Source: XYC2-FULL-41-22 sp041666465 (lineage in GTDB: Bacteria; Patescibacteriota; Gracilibacteria; UBA1369; UBA12470). Taken from it: a DNA stretch of 12,325 nucleotides. The position numbers were made by a program, and so were the translations under genes. The DNA lies in the NCBI GenBank assembly GCA_041666465.1, contig JBAYGX010000040.1, forward strand, positions 1 to 12,325, given 5' to 3'. Position 1 is the first letter of the stretch; every line of letters starts with the position of its first letter. The notes under the pieces were generated by a model that did no database searches, was not told the DNA's origin, and saw only the letters and a program-made list of their open reading frames with translations. Below are positions 1 through 6,477 of this stretch, one piece after another.

Positions 1-1158
1 CCATACCTCAAGCGCAATCTGATCACCATCCTGAATAGTTGCGGCCGTCGTAGTCGCAGTTGTCACACAAACTTCCGACCTCTCGGAACTTGCCGCACCG
101 GGCTCTATTCCACAATTCGTAGCAGGAACACCGTCAAACAAAGAAATTATCTTCCCACTACCTTCACGCCACTGATAAATATGAATTCTTTCAATAAAAT
201 TCGCACTCAAACTACTCTCAAGTAAAGCATCCTCAAGCCTAAAAGTCGTACCGGTCGGAATAGTTTGAGATGCCAAAAGAGGGGACAAAAATGTACCAAG
301 CCAAATCGTACCGGTTGTGGTTTTGGTTTCGGAAAAAGATATACTCGTTTGAGAACCTCCGGGATAAGTCAACATACTCAATGCCGTAGACTTACCGGAC
401 GGACTGGTCGTAGAAAGATCACTACTTGCACTATATTCGGAAGAAGGACCCTCGGTACCAAAAGAATCGGAAGCATTATCGGATCTCAAATACCAAACTG
501 TAGAATAATCCGAAGGAGTATATGAGTATAAATATTGAGAGACCGAAAAGGCTGAACGAGGTGTTGAAGCTGTATGAGAAGCACTTCCATTACCAACAAA
601 AGCAGTACTGTTGTAATACAAATAACTTGAATACGATGTAGTTAAAATGTTGGCAGAATTAATCCAAACCTCAAGCGCAATCTGATCTCCATCCTGTATG
701 GAAACATCCGAAGTTGTAGCCGGAGTTAAACAAACTTGAGATTTTGAAATAGAGATAGCCGAAGGCTCAATTCCGCAATTTGTATCAGATACTCCATCAA
801 AAAGAGTCTCGACATATCCTGTCCCCTCCCTCCAAAGATAAACATTTATTCTGAAAACCATATCAGCGGCAAGATTACTTTCACGCAATCCTCCTTCAAA
901 CCTAAAAACAGCTCCGGCCTCCAAGGTTTGCGACATAAGCTCGGGAGATAAAAAAGTCCTCACCCATATATTACCGGCAGTCGCAGTAGTCTCTGTCGCA
1001 AGAACAGTTGCAGTAGTAGTACCAGGAGTCTCACTCATTGCAAGCGCAGTTGTTTTGACAGTCGGAGAAGTGGTAACCAAGTCGGAAGCGGCACTATATT
1101 CAGCAACAGGACCAGTCGTACCAAAAGTTGAGGAAGCCGTTGTATTTCTCAAATACCA
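1..1158 (-). repeat. Tandem 663-bp coding repeat (221-aa domain), 1.75 copies visible
   Basis: Unit 1 covers 496-1158 and unit 2 covers 1-495, cut by the window edge. Matching landmarks sit exactly 663 nt apart at both ends of the unit: TCTCAAATACCA at 1147 and 484, and CTCAAGCGCAATCTGATC at 670 and 7. No indel has therefore accumulated between the copies. Amino-acid landmarks are conserved but many positions differ, so this is a diverged domain duplication rather than a recent perfect copy. Confidence 0.85.
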
Positions 1159-1263
1159 AGTCGTACTGGACAAACGAACCGCATCAACTCTTTTCGCAAT
1201 AAAACCAAAGAAAACTTGGGCAAAAAAAATCGACAAAAAAATAAAACAGATGCGTTTTTTCAT
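1..1263 (-). CDS. Secreted tandem-repeat surface protein, C-terminus beyond the window
   Basis: This frame is open from an ATG at 1263 to the left edge, giving 421 visible residues and no stop. The N-terminus (MKKRICFIFLSIFFAQVFFG) is a basic start plus a hydrophobic stretch, typical of a signal peptide. The rest is Thr/Ser-rich and made of a repeated domain of exactly 221 residues. Unit 1 starts at Trp36 (WYLRN) and unit 2 at Trp257 (WYLRS). Each unit has the landmarks GP..EYSA.SDL, FLSP.L.SQT, W.REG.G, LFDGV, a Cys pair (C163/C178; C384/C399) and DGDQIALEVW. The low-charge beta-type sequence and paired cysteines suggest an extracellular stalk or adhesin, but I do not recognise the domain. 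It starts 6 nt after the DUF916-like gene, so the two are probably co-transcribed. No Shine-Dalgarno sequence precedes the start. Confidence 0.8.
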   Translation of the reverse strand, partial: MKKRICFIFLSIFFAQVFFGFIAKRVDAVRLSSTTWYLRNTTASSTFGTTGPVAEYSAASDLVTTSPTVKTTALAMSETPGTTTATVLATETTATAGNIWVRTFLSPELMSQTLEAGAVFRFEGGLRESNLAADMVFRINVYLWREGTGYVETLFDGVSDTNCGIEPSAISISKSQVCLTPATTSDVSIQDGDQIALEVWINSANILTTSYSSYLYYNSTAFVGNGSASHTASTPRSAFSVSQYLYSYTPSDYSTVWYLRSDNASDSFGTEGPSSEYSASSDLSTTSPSGKSTALSMLTYPGGSQTSISFSETKTTTGTIWLGTFLSPLLASQTIPTGTTFRLEDALLESSLSANFIERIHIYQWREGSGKIISLFDGVPATNCGIEPGAASSERSEVCVTTATTTAATIQDGDQIALEVW

Positions 1264-1269
1264 CAAGTT

Positions 1270-2244
1270 TTAATAAAAATACTTATGGCTCTTTCGATCT
1301 TTTATTTTCAAAAACAACATAACTCCCAAAAAGAAAAGAATACCGAAAATACTAGCAATCGTAATAATAGACCACATCAAAGGCGGATAAATCCATGTCT
1401 GAACAGGATCCGCCTCAACCGTAACAATCTCTCCGTTCTTATCCGTATACTCAATTTTGGAGTTAATTTTTACATAAGAAAAAAGCGGCAAATTGAATTC
1501 AAAGTTGGAAACAAGATCATCGTCCCTCAATACCTGCAAAGATCTTTCATTCTCAACCGGGAAATATGACCAAATTTTATCAAAAATAGGATAAACATTC
1601 TCAACCGAAGTACTAACTTTAACATTTTCGCTAACATTACCTGAATTTTCTATATTTGTTGTAACAACACCAATCCTTTTATCCAAATTGGTATCAAACA
1701 TAATAGTACCAACGGCAACGGACTCGGAAACCTCACCGGGTATAGTAATGTAAATCCTAACACCAACACGCAAATTGATCTGTAAACCACCCTCACTCCC
1801 CTCCTCATCCGAGACTTTTTCAATCAATATCCCGCCCATATGTTCGCCAACATCAACAGAAGAATCATTCGGAACCGTTATAGTAAAAGGCACGACAATC
1901 TGCGACATAGCCTCAACAACCAAACCCGTAGCGGAAAGAGTAACCCAACTACCAACCTCGTCACGAGACTCAACCTCTTGCTCGAGAGCGAAACCACCAT
2001 CCGTACTGGCGGTATAATCCGCAGGATAAAGCTTAACATTAACAGCTTCGCTTGAAGTATTTTCGATAATAATCGAATCTTCAATTGTCTCCCCAAGGTT
2101 TAGTGTATAAATAAACCATTGATTCGTACTGGTATTTTCCGGATCCGGATTCGCAGGATAACCGCCAATTCCACCATATTCAATCGCGTAAACAGGAGAA
2201 ACTAGTGAAAAAACCACTAAAAGAACTAAAAGAATTTTTCGCAT
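1270..2244 (-). CDS. DUF916-like membrane-anchored surface protein
   Basis: This is a 324-residue exported protein. A signal peptide (MRKILLVLLV...) ends at VYA about residue 20. Residues 35-140 resemble the DUF916/WxL-binding fold: an N-terminal strand with GETIEDSIIIENTSSEAVNV, then G.FAL, GSWVTLS, VPFTITVPNDSS and VGEHMGGI. A second beta-rich region follows (about 155-285). One transmembrane helix at about 288-312 precedes a basic tail (LKIKDRKSH), so the protein should face outward with a short cytoplasmic tail. DUF916 proteins are known mainly from Gram-positive surface complexes. I chose the ATG at 2244 because it opens directly on the signal peptide; an in-frame ATG at 2289 would add 15 polar residues ahead of it. 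The gene is first in a two-gene operon with the repeat protein. Confidence 0.75.
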   Translation of the reverse strand: MRKILLVLLVVFSLVSPVYAIEYGGIGGYPANPDPENTSTNQWFIYTLNLGETIEDSIIIENTSSEAVNVKLYPADYTASTDGGFALEQEVESRDEVGSWVTLSATGLVVEAMSQIVVPFTITVPNDSSVDVGEHMGGILIEKVSDEEGSEGGLQINLRVGVRIYITIPGEVSESVAVGTIMFDTNLDKRIGVVTTNIENSGNVSENVKVSTSVENVYPIFDKIWSYFPVENERSLQVLRDDDLVSNFEFNLPLFSYVKINSKIEYTDKNGEIVTVEADPVQTWIYPPLMWSIITIASIFGILFFLGVMLFLKIKDRKSHKYFY

Positions 2245-2350
2245 ATTTGTATTTTTTTTACAGGGCATCAGAGTAACAGATATTTGCATTATTTTTCATG
2301 GTTAAATGAAAATTTTTACTTTACAATCAAACCGAAAATCAACAAAACAT

Positions 2351-3874
2351 ATGTTCAATCCTCTTCGTTCACACAAAATTCCCATCTTAATGGCAACTCA
2401 ACACCCGGACAACGCGATGGCGCCTTTTTGGGGATCACAAGCCATAATAACAACAAACGAAGAGGCGGAAGAAATTTACCAATGCTTCTCCGGACTTGGC
2501 TGCGACGAATATATGTGGGACTGGGAAGGAAAATTCGCGGATGAAGCGATGATCGAACGACTTGTATCGAACTATTTTAAATATTTTCAGAAAAACCAAC
2601 TCGGACGAGATAACGCAATCTTAATGCGCGTTCCAAACATCTGGGAGGAAAAAACTTTTAAACTTGCACGCGCCTACATGAGCATTTTATCAAGCGCCGA
2701 ATTCACCAAATCGCTAAAACTCCACACCCCTCCCGTTTTCGAGCTTATTCTTCCGATGACAAAAAATGCAGACCAACTCATTCACCTCCAAAAAACATTT
2801 CAAAAAACTGCGAAACTGCACAAGGAAATTTTCGGCGAAACCGAGTTCGGAAAAGGATACATACATGTAATTCCTTTGTTTGAAAGTGTTGATGACCTCG
2901 CAAATTGCGCGAAAGTCTTAGAAGAATTTCTCAAGCTCCACAAAACCAATTTCGGCTCATACCCACCATATCTCAGGGTATTTATCGCAAGATCGGATCC
3001 CGCCCTTAACGCCGGATTCGTCTCGGCTGTACTAGCAACAAGACTCGCATTACGAGAAATAAATCGCGTAAGCGAAAAAACAGGCGTACCGATGTATCCG
3101 ATAATCGGAACCGGCTCTCTCCCCTTCCGTGGCGGAATAAATCCGGAAAATATAGAAAAAAGTCTCCCGCAATATGAAGGCGCCAGAACAGTAACGATTC
3201 AATCGGCATTCAGATACGATTATCCGCTAAAAGACGTTAAAAAAGCCGTTAATTTTATTAAAAAAACTCTCAAAAACAGCAAGTCAATAAAATTTAACAC
3301 AAATGAATTCAATCAAATAAAAAAAATTACAGGATTATTTAAGGATATATATTCACCAACAATCGAAACATTTGCACCTCTAATAAATGAGATGGCCGCA
3401 TTCGTACCACAAAGACGCGAACGCGTTCAACACATCGGATTATTCGGATACTCGCGAGGAGTCGGCACGACCAAACTTCCACGCGCAATAAGCTTCACAT
3501 GTGCGTGTTATTCACTCGGCATTCCCCCTGAATTCATCGGGACCGGAAGAGGGCTTGAAAAAGCCAAGAAGCAAGAACTTTTGCCGTTAATTGACAAGCA
3601 CTTCCCTACCCTTCGCCACGAACTTCAACACGCCGGAAAATTTTTAAATCGCGAAAATCTTTCAATATTGGCAGTAGACAATAAATGGGCTAGCGAAATT
3701 CAAAAAGACATCGAATTATGCGAGAAAATTCTCGGGATAGAATTGGGTCCGCAAAAAGAAAACCATTTCTTACATAGAAATCTAACCTCAAACATTCTAC
3801 TGAAGAAAAAAATCGGGAAAGATTTCTCTAAAGACCTGATTGAGGCGGCAATGTTTAGAAAAAGCCTTGGATAA
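2351..3874 (+). CDS. ppcA: Phosphoenolpyruvate carboxylase, archaeal type
   Basis: This cytoplasmic enzyme should convert PEP and bicarbonate to oxaloacetate and phosphate. It belongs to the small (about 500-residue) archaeal-type family, not the roughly 900-residue bacterial type. Family landmarks run the whole length, numbered from ATG 2351 (507 residues): ATQHPDN at 15-21, GCDEYMWDWEGK at 50-61, VFELILPMT near 129-137, IPLFE near 174, FIARSDPALNAG at 211-222, YPIIGTGSLPFRGG near 249-262, TVTIQSAFRYD near 280, HIGLFGYSRG at 361-370, LPRAISFT near 376, and the terminal RKSLG. No gap or broken motif is seen, so it is probably active. The start is uncertain: ATG 2306 adds 15 residues and ATG 2390 begins at MATQHPDN. 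I prefer 2351 because archaeal homologues have only a short leader before this motif, and a TACAAT box at 2322-2327 would lie inside the longer form. Tandem terminators follow. Confidence 0.93.
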   Translation: MFNPLRSHKIPILMATQHPDNAMAPFWGSQAIITTNEEAEEIYQCFSGLGCDEYMWDWEGKFADEAMIERLVSNYFKYFQKNQLGRDNAILMRVPNIWEEKTFKLARAYMSILSSAEFTKSLKLHTPPVFELILPMTKNADQLIHLQKTFQKTAKLHKEIFGETEFGKGYIHVIPLFESVDDLANCAKVLEEFLKLHKTNFGSYPPYLRVFIARSDPALNAGFVSAVLATRLALREINRVSEKTGVPMYPIIGTGSLPFRGGINPENIEKSLPQYEGARTVTIQSAFRYDYPLKDVKKAVNFIKKTLKNSKSIKFNTNEFNQIKKITGLFKDIYSPTIETFAPLINEMAAFVPQRRERVQHIGLFGYSRGVGTTKLPRAISFTCACYSLGIPPEFIGTGRGLEKAKKQELLPLIDKHFPTLRHELQHAGKFLNRENLSILAVDNKWASEIQKDIELCEKILGIELGPQKENHFLHRNLTSNILLKKKIGKDFSKDLIEAAMFRKSLG

Positions 3875-3943
3875 AATTCTTATTATGATAAAATCAAAGC
3901 CGTGGAAAACATAAAAGCAAAAATCAGCAACCCTGTAAGCAAG

Positions 3944-3974
3944 AAGAGCTCCTTCCGAGTGAAGCGGTTTTTTT
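3944..3974 (+). terminator. Imperfect intrinsic terminator after PEP carboxylase
   Basis: CTTC (3952-3955) pairs with GAAG (3961-3964) around a CGAGT loop. After one C-C mismatch the stem continues outward with G-U and A-U pairs into a run of seven T (3968-3974). It is weaker than the hairpin at 3998-4028 but shares with it the 15-nt string GAAGCGGTTTTTTTA. Confidence 0.5.
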
Positions 3975-3997
3975 AAACCATATTTAAAAACACCCAT

Positions 3998-4028
3998 AAC
4001 CGCTTCCCTAAAAAGAAGCGGTTTTTTT
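3998..4028 (+). terminator. Strong intrinsic terminator
   Basis: A perfect 9-bp stem, AACCGCTTC (3998-4006) with GAAGCGGTT (4015-4023), has an 8-nt loop and a run of seven T at 4022-4028. There is no matching T-run on the other strand, so it acts on plus-strand transcription. It separates the PEP carboxylase from the radical SAM gene that starts at 4050. Confidence 0.87.
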
Positions 4029-4049
4029 ATAATTTAATTCTCAAAAAAC

Positions 4050-4818
4050 ATGCCAACAAATATAACTTCGGAACATTTCGAAATAACAGACATAAGAGAA
4101 AGACTTCGCGTAACAGATGAACCGGTAATGGAAGTATTGCTACAATCAAAAAGGATACAGCATCCAAAACCAATCATATGCTCTTTATACCCAAGAGGCG
4201 GAAACAGCACCGGATACACAAGAGAAATCTCGCCTCAAATAGGTTGCCATATCGGATGTGGATTTTGCAGATGCGGGAATTTTAAAGGGGATCTAAACCC
4301 AGCGGAAGTTTCAGACCAAGTGAGAATCTTAACAGAAGTGGCAATTGAAAGAAAAATTCCGGCTGAAGGACCATATAAAACAAGTTTCACGGATGGAGGA
4401 GAAATACTTCTAAACCCGAATTGCATGGATATACTTGAAAGTGTGCAATCCGATCCGACAACGGAATCGATAAGAGTTTCGACAGTTCTGCCAAATACAC
4501 CCAAAGCAAAAAACCGTTTAGCCGCAATTTTAAATAAAATACAAACCCATGCAGCAAATATCGCACTTCAAATATCAATGTCATCAACAAGTGAAAGGAT
4601 TAGGCAGTCGTTAAGCCGTATCCCGCTATTTCCAGATGAAGAAATAAGAGACATTGGTGAACTGTACAAAAGCTGTCGGAAGCGACGGAAGAAAAACCAC
4701 GCTCGCTTTTACATTAACGGAAGGGTCTCATTATGTACCGGAAGAAATAAAAGACGTCCTCATCCCCGAACTTTTCGAAACAAGACTTCATCCCTATGAC
4801 CCAATCAATCTGGTATAA
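4050..4818 (+). CDS. RlmN-like radical SAM protein, frameshifted
   Basis: The protein resembles the core of RlmN/Cfr radical SAM enzymes. Residues 60-75 hold the [4Fe-4S]/SAM motif CxxxCxxC (C66, C70, C73), followed by NPAEVSDQV (83-91), a SAM-contact-like DGGEILLNP (115-123), RVST (142-145), ALQISMSS (172-179) and R..LSRIPLFP. After residue 207 the opened frame becomes basic, unrelated sequence and stops at 4797-4799. The +1 frame from the A-run at 4668-4671 restores the family pattern (GRKTTLAFTLTEG, then LHPYDP) and ends at TAA 4816-4818, so one extra A is the simplest explanation. Even repaired, the protein ends before the RlmN C-terminal region with the methyl-carrying Cys, and Glu59 sits where the second catalytic Cys would be. 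It is therefore unlikely to be a standard RlmN. It could be a real mutation, an assembly error or, less likely, programmed frameshifting. Confidence 0.75.
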
Positions 4819-4819
4819 T
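4811..4819 (+). promoter_or_regulatory. Extended -10 promoter of the FkbM methyltransferase gene
   Basis: TGG followed by a perfect TATAAT box forms an extended -10 element (TGN-TATAAT). Six bases (TGAGTC) separate it from the ATG at 4826, so transcription should begin at or next to the start codon. No good -35 is visible, which is common for extended -10 promoters. The box overlaps the TAA stop (4816-4818) of the repaired radical SAM frame. Confidence 0.6.
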
Positions 4820-4825
4820 TGAGTC

Positions 4826-5488
4826 ATGGAAAAAATCTCACTAAATTTCGCAAACCGAACCTTAACCCTCGCAATCCGCGACGAAGCCGACCAAAGCGTC
4901 ATGCGAGAAATTTTCAAATTCGGAGAATACAGAATTGCCGAACCAACAATCAAAACCGCCAAAATAATAATCGATGCTGGCGCTCACGCAGGATTTTTCA
5001 CCATGTACGCACGCGCCTTAAATAAAACCGCCAAAATAATCGCAATCGAACCTGAAAAAGCGAATATTGAAGCTCTTGAGCATCACTTAAAGACAAACCC
5101 AATAACAGGAGTAAAAATTATTAAAAAAGCACTGGCGAACAAAACCGAAAAACGAGATTTTTTTATATCAAAAGATTCCCACAACCACTCCTTCACACAA
5201 ACCCATAACAGCACACCAACTGAAGTGGACTCAATAAATCTTCGGGACATCATCAAACAAGATAAAATTTCACTTTTAAAGATGGATATCGAAGGAGCCG
5301 AAGAGGAAATCATCCACAGCCTCACAAAAGACGATTACGCAAAAATTGAAGCGATTGTGATGGAATACCACAACCCTCGCACCATCAAAAAGCTAGAATC
5401 AATCCTTCGCGAAAACCGCTTCAAAGTTCAGATATTCCCATCGCAGTTCGATAAGAAGATGGGATTCTTGTTCGCAAAACAAGCGTAA
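4826..5488 (+). CDS. FkbM-family SAM-dependent methyltransferase
   Basis: This 220-residue protein has the Rossmann methyltransferase pattern of the FkbM family. Motif I is IIIDAGAHAGFFT at about 47-59 (SAM-binding glycine loop), the acidic end of strand 2 is IEPEKAN at 74-80, and LLKMDIEGAEEEII at 150-163 is the FkbM signature. Members usually methylate hydroxyl groups of sugars or small metabolites; the substrate here cannot be told. No signal peptide or membrane segment is seen, so it should be cytoplasmic. The start follows a strong extended -10 box by 6 nt and has no Shine-Dalgarno sequence, suggesting a leaderless transcript independent of the radical SAM gene 7 nt upstream. It converges on the regulator gene across 13 nt of A/T-only sequence. 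Confidence 0.88.
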   Translation: MEKISLNFANRTLTLAIRDEADQSVMREIFKFGEYRIAEPTIKTAKIIIDAGAHAGFFTMYARALNKTAKIIAIEPEKANIEALEHHLKTNPITGVKIIKKALANKTEKRDFFISKDSHNHSFTQTHNSTPTEVDSINLRDIIKQDKISLLKMDIEGAEEEIIHSLTKDDYAKIEAIVMEYHNPRTIKKLESILRENRFKVQIFPSQFDKKMGFLFAKQA

Positions 5489-5501
5489 AAAAAATTTTTA
5501 T

Positions 5502-6305
5502 CTATTTCTTCTTCTCCCGAAGCTTTTTATCATATGTCTTTGATGTCTCCCACGCCAAATTAAAAAGACTTGAAAGAGCTTGAGCCATATCATGGTTATA
5601 CATCTTCATGCCCATAGGCTCTTTACCGTGAGTCGTGAACATGGCGATCATGTCGCCAATAATGTTGATTTCGCAGTTGCCCGGGAATTCGTCTTTCGGT
5701 ACCAAGCATGTGTTCCGTAATTCTTTGGAATCACGGGCTTTGTATTCGATTGCCGCTTGAGTATTTGGTTGAATGCTTTTGACACGCATGCCATTCTTAA
5801 CGCGTTCATGGGTATAATTGACCCAGTCGTCTCCTCCAAGTTCCGTATGGTAAGTATTGAGTCCAAAACAAAGTTGCTCTTTGCCTTTCCCCCTAATAGT
5901 TTCCTCGATAAGATCAGTTACGGCTTCAAGCCCTTGATAGTATTGAATTTTCCCGCGGATTTCCAATTTCGGCATTTTGCCTTTTTCACGCAATTTGCTG
6001 AACTCTTCTTTTAGTTCGGATGCATTCTTCTGAAGTCTTTCCATTTCTTTAACGCGTTGATTGCAAAGTTCCACAATATCATCCGGCTCCACAGCATCAA
6101 AATGCGTCACATTATTTTTTGTAAAACTTGTAATCATGCCTTTTTTCTCCAAAACTTCCAAAATCGAATAACAATTCGCACGGCGCATATCCAAACGCTT
6201 GGCCACTATGCTGGCTATCGATTCCCCATGAGTTAACAGGTAGAGGTAAACCTTTACTTCGTTCGGATTTAATCCGAGGTTGTTTAGAAAACGTTCGATT
6301 ATCAT
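5502..6305 (-). CDS. TrmB-family transcriptional regulator
   Basis: This 267-residue protein has a winged helix-turn-helix at about 1-70 (LGLNPNEVKVYLYLLTHGES, SIVAKRLDMRRANCYSILEVLEKKGMI), typical of TrmB. A charged, probably coiled-coil linker follows (about 75-110), then a C-terminal effector domain (about 112-255) starting at IQYYQGLEAVTDLIEETI, as in the PLD-like sensor part of TrmB proteins. The family is common in archaea and also occurs in bacteria; many members sense sugars, but the ligand here is unknown. The gene is divergent from the asparaginase-like gene, its most likely target besides itself. The start is supported by a -35/-10 pair (17-bp spacing) ending 6 nt before the ATG, which implies leaderless transcription. 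Confidence 0.87.
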   Translation of the reverse strand: MIIERFLNNLGLNPNEVKVYLYLLTHGESIASIVAKRLDMRRANCYSILEVLEKKGMITSFTKNNVTHFDAVEPDDIVELCNQRVKEMERLQKNASELKEEFSKLREKGKMPKLEIRGKIQYYQGLEAVTDLIEETIRGKGKEQLCFGLNTYHTELGGDDWVNYTHERVKNGMRVKSIQPNTQAAIEYKARDSKELRNTCLVPKDEFPGNCEINIIGDMIAMFTTHGKEPMGMKMYNHDMAQALSSLFNLAWETSKTYDKKLREKKK

Positions 6306-6311
6306 GTCGAT

Positions 6312-6340
6312 ATCATACTAAAAGAGTTCTTGTCTTACAA
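6312..6340 (-). promoter_or_regulatory. Promoter of the TrmB regulator gene, probably leaderless
   Basis: On the minus strand TTGTAA (6335-6340) and TATGAT (6312-6317) match -35 and -10 elements with an ideal 17-bp spacer. Only six bases (ATCGAC) lie between the -10 box and the ATG at 6305, so the predicted transcription start is the start codon itself. Confidence 0.6.
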
Positions 6341-6370
6341 ATATCGTTTTTGAATTGGCGCAAAGAGCTG

Positions 6371-6391
6371 TTGTCGATTTTTTGACGACAA
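6371..6391. promoter_or_regulatory. Inverted repeat, candidate operator between regulator and asparaginase-like gene
   Basis: TTGTCG (6371-6376) and CGACAA (6386-6391) form a 6-bp inverted repeat with a 9-bp spacer, 66 bp upstream of the regulator start and 86 bp upstream of the ATG at 6478. The size and place suit a dimeric repressor site, but no TrmB-family consensus is matched. The arms could also be chance. Confidence 0.35.
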
Positions 6392-6477
6392 GTTGTTGTT
6401 TGAAAATTGCAAACACATAACGCGTGACAGAATGCGGGTTTTATTGTTGAGTGTGCTCTTCTTTAATCAATTTAATT

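Noticed and set aside
1..495. CRISPR-like or short direct repeat array suggested by repeated strings in the first kilobase
   Set aside because: The repeats are 663 nt apart, in frame and inside one open reading frame, so they are protein-domain repeats.
265..525. Plus-strand open frame over the surface repeat gene
   Set aside because: Basic, low-complexity shadow of the minus-strand repeat gene, with no start signal or family resemblance.
4826..5488. Possibility that the FkbM gene is the continued C-terminus of the radical SAM gene
   Set aside because: It has its own start, promoter box and a complete methyltransferase domain; the repaired radical SAM frame stops at 4818.
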